Source of the DNA: Thermoguttaceae bacterium
GTDB taxonomy: Bacteria; Planctomycetota; Planctomycetia; Pirellulales; Thermoguttaceae
Assembly (NCBI GenBank): GCA_017441605.1
Contig: JAFRXD010000043.1
Span: 1-64,000 of the forward strand
Length of the DNA stretch: 64,000 nt
Direction: 5' to 3'
This document shows positions 55,124-63,805 of the stretch, piece after piece; the first letter of the stretch is position 1, and the number at the start of each line of letters is the position of its first letter. The notes below the pieces were generated by a model. That model did no database searches. It saw nothing but the letters and a program-made list of their open reading frames with translations, and was not told where the DNA came from. The translations under genes were made by a program, and so were the position numbers.

Positions 55124-56401
55124 CTACTTAATCGCCTGCGACAACAAAACGTTATCGACCGCCGACTCGACCTCGATCAGGGACTCGGAACGATAGATTT
55201 CGTCCTCGAATTCCCGAAGCCCTTCGATCGTCTCGACGCGCTCGAGTTTCTCGACAACGCTCTCGGGCGCGTCGCCAAACCGCCTCGTAAGCTGCCGAAT
55301 TACGGACCCGCGCATCCCTTTGAGTTCGCATTCTTCTTTCACTTCGTTCCGAACCTCGTCCCGAACCTCGTCCCGAACCTCGTCCCGAACCTCGTCCCGA
55401 ACCTCGTCCCGAACCTCGTCCCGAACCTCGTCCCGAACCTCGTCCCGAACCTCGTCCCGAACCTCGTTCCGAACCTCGTCCCGAACCTCGTCCCGCATCT
55501 CCTCGCGCAACTCCTCGCGAGTTTTCCCCGTAACCAATTCCAATAGCGATTGCATTTCGTTCTCCGCCTTTCCACTGGGATCGCCGGTCGCCATTTCCAT
55601 AATTTGCGACTCGGTCATGCCTTCTAATTGTCTGCCCGCGTCTCCGCAGTACCGAACCGTCGACTCGAAGACGGACTCTTTACATTCGCGTCCAATCGCG
55701 GGGTCGTTAACAAAGTTCGCGATCAGTTCGAGCAGTTTAAACCGATCCTCGACCACCCGACGCATGCCGACGCAACCGAGCGCCGAGCAACCTAGTTTCA
55801 CCAAAGAATCGCCCGTTATTTGATTCCGTCTGTACAAATCGGTCAAATTGATAACCATTACGGGAAAGTTCGCCTGGAATTCCTCGCAACCCTCTCCCAT
55901 TGGGAACAATTCCGCCCAAGATTCGAACTTCATATCGGGATTCGGACCGGTGTAAACGAGAATCACCAACGCTTGAGCTATAATTCCCGTTTTGCTCTCC
56001 TCCAAGTCCCTCTTCATTACGGCAAGTAAATATTCGAGGAGTTGCAGGTAGGTCCGCCTATTCTCCCTCGGTCCGCTTGTAGTTTTGAACTCGAAAATGA
56101 TAGGAATATATAACGGCGGTTCTTCCGGGTTGCGACTCTCCAGAACCCAGAGCGCGTCCACAATCTTCTTCCGTTGCGATTCGTCGACAATGACCGTTGG
56201 ACGCGGTTTGATTTCTTCGATCTTGTAACGCTTCGAAAGTTTTGTTAGGAACACTTTCGCGAACTGCCGGGCAAATTCCTCGTTAGCCCAAAGCGTTTGA
56301 CTGTACGAGTCGTGTTTTTGCGCCCCGCCCTTGCGATTCGTAGCGTCTGAAAAGAACTGTTCCATAACGCTCGAAACGATTTTTTGCTTTGATATTTTCA
56401 T
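55124..56401 (-). CDS. Rpn/YhgA-type PD-(D/E)XK nuclease-family protein with R-D-E-V repeats
   Basis: From ATG 56401 (AAGGAG 10 bases upstream) the protein has 425 residues. The nuclease-like region (about 15-230) has [11 protein letters not shown], then [26 protein letters not shown], with Asp and E-F-K in the right order. Residues near 265-315 are a tract of thirteen R-(D/N)-E-V units, which should form a long charged helix or coiled coil. A C-terminal part ([22 protein letters not shown]) follows, as in other Rpn-type proteins of this subgroup. The tract is encoded by exact 12-bp repeats (55340-55495). Its neighbours are unrelated. Confidence 0.83.
   Translation of the reverse strand: MKISKQKIVSSVMEQFFSDATNRKGGAQKHDSYSQTLWANEEFARQFAKVFLTKLSKRYKIEEIKPRPTVIVDESQRKKIVDALWVLESRNPEEPPLYIPIIFEFKTTSGPRENRRTYLQLLEYLLAVMKRDLEESKTGIIAQALVILVYTGPNPDMKFESWAELFPMGEGCEEFQANFPVMVINLTDLYRRNQITGDSLVKLGCSALGCVGMRRVVEDRFKLLELIANFVNDPAIGRECKESVFESTVRYCGDAGRQLEGMTESQIMEMATGDPSGKAENEMQSLLELVTGKTREELREEMRDEVRDEVRNEVRDEVRDEVRDEVRDEVRDEVRDEVRDEVRDEVRDEVRNEVKEECELKGMRGSVIRQLTRRFGDAPESVVEKLERVETIEGLREFEDEIYRSESLIEVESAVDNVLLSQAIK
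55340..55495. repeat. Thirteen 12-bp tandem repeats
   Basis: The unit CGTCCCGAACCT (with a C-to-T change in three copies) runs for 156 bases inside the Rpn-type gene. The period is a multiple of three, so copy-number change lengthens or shortens the protein without breaking the frame. Confidence 0.9.
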
Positions 56402-56511
56402 CCAATCGACTCTCCTTGGAGCGGCGCGCCAAATCGACAGCGCCGCGCCAAAGATTATAAACCAAAGGCGCGCCCGGCGCGAGTCGTCCGTCGGGAGCGC
56501 TAGCGGCAAAC

Positions 56512-58305
56512 TTAAAGAACCGTAACTTCTTCAGGCGCGTCGACTTTCAGGTCGAGCGTTCCGTCGGCGTTCTTTTTGCAGCGAACGGAGATCTGCCCGT
56601 AGGGCGTGGGAACGGTTCCCTCGAACCAATCGAGATCGCCGAGGAACGGCTTGACGCTAACCTTCTTAAAGCCGGGCTCGACGGGGACGACGCCCATAAT
56701 ATTGGCGCTAATCCAAGCGGCGGGACCGGACGCCCAGCCGTGGCAGAGGGAGTGGCGCAAACCGATATAGCAGTAGGCTCCGCGATCGCCGTGCAGGCTT
56801 TCGAGCCCCTCGGGGGTCGCCTCGTCGATTCGCCCGGCGTTTTCCAGCCAGTCGAGATCGAAATCTTCCCAGAAGGTCGTGGCGCCGCGATCGATCATCG
56901 CGCCCCAATAATCGCGCGCGACGTCGAGCGCCACTTGGTTTTGACCGCCCTTAGAGAGCGCTTCGAGCATATAGTACCCGTAGAACGTCGAGAACCCTTT
57001 CGGCCCGTCTTTGGCGACAACGTCGACGTTCGACTCGCCCTCTTTCTGAATCCCGGCGAGCTCGAGGAGCGCGGCGGCCTGCTTATTGCCGACGTTGGAG
57101 GGCTTGTAGGAGCGGACTTTAGCCGCCGCGTCGAGCGCGATTTTCTCGGTATCTTTGTCGCCGACGACCTTCGCCATTTCGGCGACGCGGTCGAACCCCA
57201 GCGCGAACATCGCGTGGGTTCCGGCGTCGAGCGCGGGGCGATTGTCGTTGGTCGGCCAGTCGAGGAACGGACTCTCGAACCCGGCTTTTCCGTTTTCGTC
57301 GATATGCGGCAAAAGCTGTTGGACCAATCCTTTAACGTAGTCCCATTGCTCCTCGACAAGTTTGGGGTCGCCGGTGTGGCGATAAATGTCGCCGATCGTA
57401 ATGAGCCACCAGAGCGAGTAGTTCGGCATTCCGTTCATCCACTTCGGAAGGGGCCAAGTCTCGCGGGCGTAGTAGCCGAGGGTGTCGCGGAGGACTTTCG
57501 AGTCGCCAAAGACGCGCAGCGCGGTCATCGTTTGAGGGGTGAAGTCGCCGTACCAGACGAGCCGGTCGCGTTTCGCGCCCTCGAAAACGAACTGCTGCAT
57601 CGTGAGGTGCATCGTGCGCGCCGAAACGTCCCAGACCTTGTTCAGGCGCTCGTCGGAGCAGCGGAATTGACCTAAGCGCGGAAGATCGCGATAGATAAAG
57701 ATCGCGCGCGCCGAGTCGAACAGGATTTTGGAATCGTCGTCGACCAAGTCGATTCGAACGAAACGGAACGCGGACTCGCCGCATTCGACCGCGCCGAGCC
57801 ACGGAACGGTAATAATCTGGTCGCGCGTCGAGTGCTCGTTGACCGCGCCCTTGACGCCGACCTCGGAGTTCGCCTCGTCGACCGACTCGCCGAACCGAAT
57901 TCTGAGCCGAACGGTTCGACCGACGCTGTTCTTGCTAGGCGTCAAATCGCGCGCCTCGACGCGAAAGCTACCGTGGATCTCGCACCCGAAGTCCAGGAGA
58001 ATATGCCCTCCCTTGGACATAACGCACGCCTGTTTCGGATCGCTCATGATAGAGGTCGAGGTCTGCCCCAGAACCGGCTGGAGGAGCAGTTCCGGATTAT
58101 CGACCCCGGTCTTGGAGACGTCGACGATCCGCTTGGCGTAGACGTACTGTCGAACGCGCTGGTCTTGAACGGCGTTGGGAGCGAGGTCGTCGGCGAACCC
58201 CTCGGGAAGCGGGACGGCGGTCGCGGGATCGACCGATTGCGCGAAGGCGATCGAACCGACAAAGAGCGCGGAGCCAAGGGCGACCGCGGTAAATAACGTT
58301 CTCAT
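56512..58305 (-). CDS. Exported alpha-L-rhamnosidase-like (GH78-type) enzyme
   Basis: From ATG 58305 (GGAG 7 bases upstream) the protein has 597 residues and a signal peptide (FTAVALGSALFVGSIAFAQS). A beta-sandwich (about 60-215) with ILLDFGCEIHGSFRVEA and FRFVRIDL precedes an (alpha/alpha)6 barrel. GH78-type motifs are VFEGAKRDRLVWYGDFTPQTM near residue 250, ARETWPLPKWMNG, SPFLDWPTND, and the C-terminal LRHSLCHGWASGPAAWI, followed by the usual beta domain. It probably removes terminal rhamnose from glycans outside the cytoplasm. The general-acid residues cannot be fixed by eye. Confidence 0.8.
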   Translation of the reverse strand: MRTLFTAVALGSALFVGSIAFAQSVDPATAVPLPEGFADDLAPNAVQDQRVRQYVYAKRIVDVSKTGVDNPELLLQPVLGQTSTSIMSDPKQACVMSKGGHILLDFGCEIHGSFRVEARDLTPSKNSVGRTVRLRIRFGESVDEANSEVGVKGAVNEHSTRDQIITVPWLGAVECGESAFRFVRIDLVDDDSKILFDSARAIFIYRDLPRLGQFRCSDERLNKVWDVSARTMHLTMQQFVFEGAKRDRLVWYGDFTPQTMTALRVFGDSKVLRDTLGYYARETWPLPKWMNGMPNYSLWWLITIGDIYRHTGDPKLVEEQWDYVKGLVQQLLPHIDENGKAGFESPFLDWPTNDNRPALDAGTHAMFALGFDRVAEMAKVVGDKDTEKIALDAAAKVRSYKPSNVGNKQAAALLELAGIQKEGESNVDVVAKDGPKGFSTFYGYYMLEALSKGGQNQVALDVARDYWGAMIDRGATTFWEDFDLDWLENAGRIDEATPEGLESLHGDRGAYCYIGLRHSLCHGWASGPAAWISANIMGVVPVEPGFKKVSVKPFLGDLDWFEGTVPTPYGQISVRCKKNADGTLDLKVDAPEEVTVL

Positions 58306-58379
58306 AAAGGACTCCATTGAGCGAGGACAAAACGTGTTCAACGCGCGACTCGCGAATTCGCGAGCCGCCTCGGAGTCCC

Positions 58380-58408
58380 ATTATACAAGAGACGCGCGCC
58401 GTTTGGAA
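58380..58408 (-). promoter_or_regulatory. Promoter for the GH78-like gene
   Basis: On the minus strand TTCCAA (reverse of 58403-58408) and TATAAT (reverse of 58380-58385) are 17 bases apart, 75 bases before the ATG. Confidence 0.5.
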
Positions 58409-58470
58409 GGAAAAAGAGCGCGAATTGGCAAAAAAAGCGCCCTTTCCGAACCTCGTCTCGGAATAAAAAA

Positions 58471-58499
58471 GGCGCCGACCTCGGGAAAAGGTCGGCGCC
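58471..58499 (-). terminator. Rho-independent terminator after the HTH protein gene
   Basis: A 10-bp perfect stem (58471-58480 with 58490-58499) is followed, in minus-strand sense, by TTTTTTATT. It lies 30 bases past the stop at 58530. Confidence 0.85.
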
Positions 58500-58529
58500 G
58501 AATTCGTCGCGAACTCGCGAATTTTCGCG

Positions 58530-60041
58530 CTATAGTTTCAGAATTCCGGCGATCGTTTCGAGCACGGGACCGGCGAAGGAGCCGCCCTCTTCGTAGCTCC
58601 AAATCGTGCGGCAGAGTTCCCAAGCGCCAATTGCGGCGAGAATCAGCAGGAGCAGGCAAGGAACGAGCACGAGCATGTCTTTGCCGGTAAAGTTCGTGGA
58701 GGGAACCGGAGCGGGCCCGAATCCGCCGGAGGCGGGAGCCGGAGCGGAGTCGATCGGCATGGACGAACTCTCGGCGAACGAGGCGGAACCGCCGCCGAAA
58801 TTGGACGAAGAGGGGGCCGACCCGCCGAACGGGGAGGACGACAGGGACTCTGAGGCGAATCCGGTCGAGCCCATATCGAACGGGTTGCTCGCGCTCTCGG
58901 AGGTCGACTTATCGAGCGAAATACCCGAACCAGCCTCGGACGTCGAGTTGAAACCGGTCGAATTGAAACTGTTGTCGCCAAGGCTCGACATGAGCCCGGA
59001 GCCGGAAGTGGTATCGGAACCGTCGTCGATCGTGAAGGGGTCGTCCTCGGTCACGATCAACTTGGAGCTACTTTCCTCGTCGCTGGATCCCGGGGCGGCG
59101 GTGGAGGCGGTTGGAGCGGTCGTGTCGGCGATATCGAAGATCGAATCGTCGGCGACGGCGAGCTCGGTCGGGGCTTCCGTGTTCGCGTCTTGCGCGATGT
59201 TCAAAATGTTTTCGTTGGTGGAGTCTTCGTCGGCGAGCTCGAAAATTTCGGAGTCGGCGGGAGCGTCGACCACGAGCGGTTGCGACTTGGACTCGACCTC
59301 GTCGGAAGCCGGCTGACTCGAGGAGTCGTCGACCGGTTCGGAGACCGCTTCGCTCAGCTGGAAGTCCTCGTCGGAGCCTCCGAGAATCGCCAATCCGCTA
59401 TCGCCGGTGAGATCGAGCCCGCTACTGCTGCTGCCGGAACCGGAACCGCCGCCCAGCACAACGTCCTCGCCGCCCAAATCGACGTTGGATCCGCCGACGT
59501 CGGGCTCGTCGAGCAACGAAAGACCGCTGTCGCTGGCTCCGTCGCCGATATGAAGCAGGTCGTCGTCGGAATTTTGCGAGCCGGCGAGATCGACGGAGGA
59601 AGGAGACGCGGCGTTTTCGGCGGGCGCGTCTTCGACGAGCGCGGAGTGTTCGTCGGTCAACGGGGTGGAACCGTCGGTGAGAGGAGACTCTTCCTCGACG
59701 AGTTTGAAGTCGTCGTCGGCCTCGTCTTTGGAGAGGGACAGCCCGGAGGGCTCGGAACCGAAGGAACTATCGCCCACGCCGTCGAGCATCGAGTCGAACG
59801 CGGCGGAATCGGCGAGCATCGTGGGCCCCTCGGTATCGTCGTCGCTCGAGAGGAACTCGCTGGCGTTGGAGGTGCGGGTCTTGATCATTTCGGTGAGGAA
59901 CTCTTTCACGTCCTCTTCGCGGAACTTCCAAGCGGATCCGTCGCGAAACGCTCGCAATTTTCCTTGTTCGCGAAGCTTGTTGACTTCGCCCGGATTCATC
60001 TCCAACATTTCGGCCGTTTTTTCAAGGGTGTAATAAGCCAT
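58530..60041 (-). CDS. Membrane-tethered HTH (excisionase/MerR-like) protein with a long disordered linker
   Basis: The 503-residue protein has three parts. Residues 1-55 are a helix-turn-helix of the excisionase/MerR type (YTLEKTAEMLEMNPGEVNKL, then GSAWKFREEDVKEFL). Residues 60-445 are acidic and rich in Ser, Asp and Gly, and are probably disordered; they include S-N-P-F and S-S-P-F-G segments like those of 22024. Near residue 455 one membrane segment (MLVLVPCLLLLILAAIGAWEL) precedes a short C-terminus. HTH proteins with such tails are common in planctomycetes, role unknown. It could bind DNA at the membrane. AGGAA precedes the ATG, and a terminator follows. Confidence 0.8.
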   Translation of the reverse strand: MAYYTLEKTAEMLEMNPGEVNKLREQGKLRAFRDGSAWKFREEDVKEFLTEMIKTRTSNASEFLSSDDDTEGPTMLADSAAFDSMLDGVGDSSFGSEPSGLSLSKDEADDDFKLVEEESPLTDGSTPLTDEHSALVEDAPAENAASPSSVDLAGSQNSDDDLLHIGDGASDSGLSLLDEPDVGGSNVDLGGEDVVLGGGSGSGSSSSGLDLTGDSGLAILGGSDEDFQLSEAVSEPVDDSSSQPASDEVESKSQPLVVDAPADSEIFELADEDSTNENILNIAQDANTEAPTELAVADDSIFDIADTTAPTASTAAPGSSDEESSSKLIVTEDDPFTIDDGSDTTSGSGLMSSLGDNSFNSTGFNSTSEAGSGISLDKSTSESASNPFDMGSTGFASESLSSSPFGGSAPSSSNFGGGSASFAESSSMPIDSAPAPASGGFGPAPVPSTNFTGKDMLVLVPCLLLLILAAIGAWELCRTIWSYEEGGSFAGPVLETIAGILKL

Positions 60042-60213
60042 TGCGAACGTTCCTAAAAATAAGGCTGTGTTTCCAAAGTCCTTCGCCGCGCTCGCGGTCC
60101 GCGGAACCGACGAGCTCGACGCGAGCTCCCTTTCCTTTTCGACCGCTCGGTCTAGCGGGAAAAGGGCGCTCTTTGTTTTGCGGATTTTGCGAGCGGCGAC
60201 GTTTCGCGCGGCG

Positions 60214-60666
60214 CTACCTGCGCGCGGAGTCGAGTTGCTCGCGGATCTGCCCCGGCGAAAGGCCTTCGCCGTTAAAATCTTCCAATTTCAGGTCCAACTC
60301 GAAATTTCGAGCGGCGACGAGCTCGATCGTGCTATTGACGTCGCGTCGACGAACCCAATAGACGCAAATGCGCTTCGTCTCGGAGTCGACGAGGATAATC
60401 TGCCTCCCCGTCTCGTCGAGGGGATAATCGAACGCGTACAGCGGGGGGACTTCCAGCGGTCTGGAGAAAGTCGCCTTTCCGTCCGCGCCAAAATCGACGC
60501 TCGGAGCCGCGTCGGCGATCGCCGCCTCTCGATACCCGCTCGCGCCCCAAGTCCCTTGGGCGGCGGCTCGGTCCGAACCGTCTTTGAGGCCCCACCCGAG
60601 CGCCAAACCGACAAGCGCCGCCAGCGCCGTTTTCGCGAGCGAACTCGCCCCTCCGCGTTTTTCCAT
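60214..60666 (-). CDS. Small single-pass membrane protein of unknown function
   Basis: From ATG 60666 (GGAG 8 bases upstream) the protein has 150 residues: a membrane segment or signal anchor (LAKTALAALVGLALGWGL) and an extracytoplasmic part with FDYPLDETGRQIILVDSETKRICVYWVRRRDVNSTIEL (split by eye into two strands). I do not recognise the family by name, though similar proteins seem common in planctomycetes. It has a well-placed promoter that overlaps a perfect inverted repeat (60748-60780), so it may be regulated by a DNA-binding protein. It lies 170 bases upstream of the HTH protein gene on the same strand. Confidence 0.65.
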   Translation of the reverse strand: MEKRGGASSLAKTALAALVGLALGWGLKDGSDRAAAQGTWGASGYREAAIADAAPSVDFGADGKATFSRPLEVPPLYAFDYPLDETGRQIILVDSETKRICVYWVRRRDVNSTIELVAARNFELDLKLEDFNGEGLSPGQIREQLDSARR

Positions 60667-60747
60667 AACTCTCGCTCCGTCGTCGTTAGGGTCGCCGAGG
60701 GTCGCGCCGTTCGGCGACCTCGAGCGCAATACCCGTCGCTACCGAAT

Positions 60748-60780
60748 ATTCTAGTTGCCGCGCCTTTAAAAAGCAACTAG
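60748..60780 (-). promoter_or_regulatory. Promoter overlapped by an inverted repeat (possible operator)
   Basis: On the minus strand TTGCTT (reverse of 60771-60776), 17 bases, then TAGAAT (reverse of 60748-60753) form a promoter for the gene at 60666. The 8-bp arms CTAGTTGC (60751-60758) and GCAACTAG (60773-60780) are a perfect inverted repeat lying over both boxes, 22 bases centre to centre, as for a dimeric regulator. Confidence 0.5.
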
Positions 60781-60865
60781 TTTTATCGACTTTTGACAAA
60801 AAAATTTCCCGTTCGATAAGAATATGCCGATTTTCGCGAATAAATAAAGTTTTTGCGAGCGCGCG

Positions 60866-61975
60866 CTACCGCTCGCGAATAGTCGCGTCGATCTCGTCGA
60901 GATACAACCGAACGACCTTCGCGCGGTCGAAAAGATTCGCGACTCTCTCGCGCCCTCTCCGCCCCATTTCCGCGCGCTCGGAGCGCGAAAGCGCGAGGAA
61001 CCGACGGGTCGCGTCGACGAGCGCGTCGGCGCTTTTGGGAGCGAATCCGAACCCCGACGCCCCTTCGTCGAACGTTTCCGCGCATCCGGGAACGCTCGAG
61101 GCGAGCAGCGGTCGCCCGGTCGCCGCGCCCTCGAGCAGGACGTTGGAAAGCCCCTCGTGATAGCTCGGCAAAACGACGGCGCTCGCCCTCGCCAGCTCGG
61201 GCTTGACGTCGAGCTTATAGCCCAAATATTCGACGACGCCGTTTTTAGCGGCTTCCGCGACGCGCGCGTACTCCTTGTTGCATCCACGCTCGGGGGCGCC
61301 CAAAATCCGGAATTTAACGTCGGGGCGCTCCTTGCGAACTCGCTCCGCGCACTCGAGAAACTCGAAGATTCCTTTGTCGCGCATAAGACGACCGATAAAA
61401 AGGAGTTCGATCGACTCGCTCTCGTCCGGATACGGCGCGACTTGGAACGTCGTCAAATCGACCCCGGAACCCGGCGTCGAAACGACCCGCTCGGAACGAA
61501 CCATCCTCTCGGCGACGACCCGCTCCGCGATCGTTCCGTTCTGACAAAAGACCCGATCCGCCCCCGCCAAACCGACCCGATACAAGCCTTTCGATATCCT
61601 CGCGACCGGACCGCCCCCGTTGAGCGCCGTGCCGAAACCGGAGATCGTCGCCAGATAAGGGGTTCCCAGCGCTCGACAAGCCAACCCGCAATAGACGTTC
61701 GGTTTGATCGTGAACGTGAGCGCGAGATCGGGGCGAAGCTTCTTGAGCGTTCGACGATAAAACGACCACAATTTCAAATCGCGCAACGGGTTGAGCCCTC
61801 GCGGATCGATAGGGGTGGGGAGGATTTTCGCGGCGGTCGCCTCGAAGTAATCGGCGCGAAAGTCCTCTTCGAACGAAAGCCAGACTTCGTCCCCGCGCTC
61901 CAATAGCGCCGAGACCAACTCCCGCTTGAAGTCGTACAAGACCCTCGCTTGATTGATCGCCAATAAAATTCTCAT
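60866..61975 (-). CDS. GT4-family glycosyltransferase
   Basis: From ATG 61975 (GGGAG 4 bases upstream) the protein has 369 residues and the GT-B fold of family 4. It shows the N-terminal RILLAINQARVLYDFKRELV, the middle FTIKPNVYCGLACRALGTPY and STPGSGVDLTTF near 170, the nucleotide-sugar segment LLFIGRLMRDKGIFEFLECA near 195, and the E-x7-E region SYHEGLSNVLLEGAATG near 275. It transfers a sugar to a surface polysaccharide or lipid precursor in the cytoplasm. No other glycan genes adjoin; the cap cluster is 29 kb away. A frame start at 62059 lacks a ribosome-binding site. Confidence 0.92.
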   Translation of the reverse strand: MRILLAINQARVLYDFKRELVSALLERGDEVWLSFEEDFRADYFEATAAKILPTPIDPRGLNPLRDLKLWSFYRRTLKKLRPDLALTFTIKPNVYCGLACRALGTPYLATISGFGTALNGGGPVARISKGLYRVGLAGADRVFCQNGTIAERVVAERMVRSERVVSTPGSGVDLTTFQVAPYPDESESIELLFIGRLMRDKGIFEFLECAERVRKERPDVKFRILGAPERGCNKEYARVAEAAKNGVVEYLGYKLDVKPELARASAVVLPSYHEGLSNVLLEGAATGRPLLASSVPGCAETFDEGASGFGFAPKSADALVDATRRFLALSRSERAEMGRRGRERVANLFDRAKVVRLYLDEIDATIRER

Positions 61976-62066
61976 CGCGCTCCCTATCGTTCGTTCGCGG
62001 CTTCGCTCTATATTTCGCCGACTCCGGGATATTCTATCGAAAAAACGCCTCGCGGTCAATAAAAAA

Positions 62067-62096
62067 CCGCGACGGGCGGAAAAACGCGAGTCGCGG
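62067..62096 (-). terminator. Terminator after the Cys-rich protein gene
   Basis: A 7-bp stem (62067-62073 with 62090-62096), flanked by A and T runs on each side, is followed in minus sense by TTTTTTATT. Confidence 0.6.
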
Positions 62097-62129
62097 CTTT
62101 TTTCGTTCGTTCGGTCGAACGCTGATTTC

Positions 62130-63266
62130 TCACTTATTGAAGGCGATCGCCTCGTTGGCGCGACGCGGTTTCGGATTGAACGCGAGCGCGGTCTTTTCGC
62201 CGGCGGTTAGGACGGCGGTCTGGACGTCCTCGACCGTTTGACCGTTGCGAACCGCGACGACGCGGATCTCAAACTCGTAGGTCTCGCCGTACTTCAGGTT
62301 CTTCGCAGCGAAAGTGCGGGTCTCGCCGCTTTGCTTCGTGCGATAGCCGTTGACGTACACGACGGAATCTTCGGGAACCAGCATGCGAATGACGCCCGCC
62401 CCGGTCGGCTCCGGAGTCGGAATCGACTCGATCGAAGGCTCGGTCGCGTTGGAGTCGTAGGACGGAAGTTGGTTTTCTTCGGGAACCGCGGGCGCGTTGA
62501 CGTCCTCGTCTTGCGCGGACAACTTCTTGGGAGCCTCTTTGGGCGCGGACTTAAGCGTCGCGCCAATCCCGCCCTTCGACGTTCCGGTCGTCGGATCGAG
62601 CTCGTTCACTTCGCCCGGATAGTATCCGTCGCCGCAGCAAGAGCGAGGCGCGTAGACGCTTTGGGCGCAAGTCGGAGCGCAAGGCTCGCAAGCGGGAGCG
62701 CAGGGCTCGCAAGGGGTCGCGCAAACGTTCGCGCAAGGATCGCAAGCGGGAACGCAAGGAGACCAATCGCAACAGGGGTCGCAGCACGGATCGCAGACGT
62801 TCCAGCACGGATCGCAAACGTACGCGGGACGGCAGTAGTTAAAATTGCCGAAGAGGAAGCTGCGCACGCCGCGAAGGAGGCTCCTCACCGGTCGGAACGA
62901 GCGGCACTCCGGAACGACGTAGGTCGTCGGGGCGTAGGAATAGGAGTAGGAGGGGGCGTAGTCGTAGGCGACCGGGTAAGAGTAGGAGATCGGCGCGGGG
63001 TCGGCGTTGCCGGCGCAAGACGCGCACTCGCCGTAGAACCCGTCGATTTCGCTCGCCTCGTATTCGGAAAAGCTCATATCGCCGAGGGTCAGCGCCTCGT
63101 CCCCAAAGAACGCGTCGGACTCGTAGACCGGCTCGGACTTCGATTGGAAAAGACTTTTGAACAAACCGGATTTGAAAACGCTTCCGGCGGCGAACGCGTC
63201 GACCGAACCCGCCAAAACGACGACGACGATCGCGGCGCGCAGCGCCAATTGACCGTTGAATTTCAT
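62130..63266 (-). CDS. Exported Cys-rich protein with a C-terminal TIGR03000-like domain
   Basis: From ATG 63266 (GAGGAG 6 bases upstream) the protein has 378 residues and a signal peptide (LRAAIVVVVLAGSVDAFAAG). A Tyr/Ser/Pro-rich stretch follows (SYSYPVAYDYAPSYSYSYAP, near 105). Then comes a run of C-x2-C and C-x3-C pairs (about 155-225: CDPCWNVCDPCCDPCCDW and CEPCAPACEPCAP). The last 100 residues match the planctomycete TIGR03000 domain: RMLVPEDSVVYVNGYRTKQS and TYEFEIRVVAVRNG. The Cys-rich part could be disulfide-cross-linked in the envelope or bind metal. Its function is unknown. Confidence 0.82.
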   Translation of the reverse strand: MKFNGQLALRAAIVVVVLAGSVDAFAAGSVFKSGLFKSLFQSKSEPVYESDAFFGDEALTLGDMSFSEYEASEIDGFYGECASCAGNADPAPISYSYPVAYDYAPSYSYSYAPTTYVVPECRSFRPVRSLLRGVRSFLFGNFNYCRPAYVCDPCWNVCDPCCDPCCDWSPCVPACDPCANVCATPCEPCAPACEPCAPTCAQSVYAPRSCCGDGYYPGEVNELDPTTGTSKGGIGATLKSAPKEAPKKLSAQDEDVNAPAVPEENQLPSYDSNATEPSIESIPTPEPTGAGVIRMLVPEDSVVYVNGYRTKQSGETRTFAAKNLKYGETYEFEIRVVAVRNGQTVEDVQTAVLTAGEKTALAFNPKPRRANEAIAFNK

Positions 63267-63805
63267 TGCTAACTCCTCGTGGCGCGCAATGCGCGCGCGT
63301 ACCTTGTGACGACCGGCGCCGACGAGACCCCGGGAGGGATCGACTCTCGCCGAACTATGCGTTATCGATTTCGAGCTTTGCACAAACTCGCTTGTTTACT
63401 CATATCGTACATTTTGCCCAAATTAACCCGTTTGAAAAGCCCTTTTTTCTCCAATTTCGCGATAAATGCGTCCAACTCCGCGAATTTTTCGCATTGTAAC
63501 GATTAACAAGGCTTTGCGGGTAAGTTTGAGCGCTCGCCAAACGGTCGCGCCATCTTTATCGTACCGTTCGCCGAGAGGCGTTGAACAAAGTTCGCTCGAG
63601 CCTTGCGAACCGCATTTCCGGCATTTCCGCAACGACCGTCTAAATTCAACCGGCGCGCGAGACCTCGGCAAAAGCGCTCGAAACAAGTTCCAACAAATAG
63701 GAATTGCGCGCGGATTCGTCTAGTCGCGCCTCAAAAAAGGAGTATAATGGGGGGACGCGGTCGGTCTCGACGCCCTCCGCGCCACACTCGATTTAGGAGA
63801 CGGCG
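63267..63805. other. Intergenic region between divergent genes
   Basis: The 540 bases hold a TATAAT at 63743-63748, 57 bases before the cysteine desulfurase ATG, without a good -35 box. The rest is less GC-rich than coding DNA; no gene, repeat or RNA is recognised. Confidence 0.4.

Noticed and set aside
55340..55495. CRISPR array
   Set aside because: The units are 12 bp with no spacers and lie in an open reading frame.
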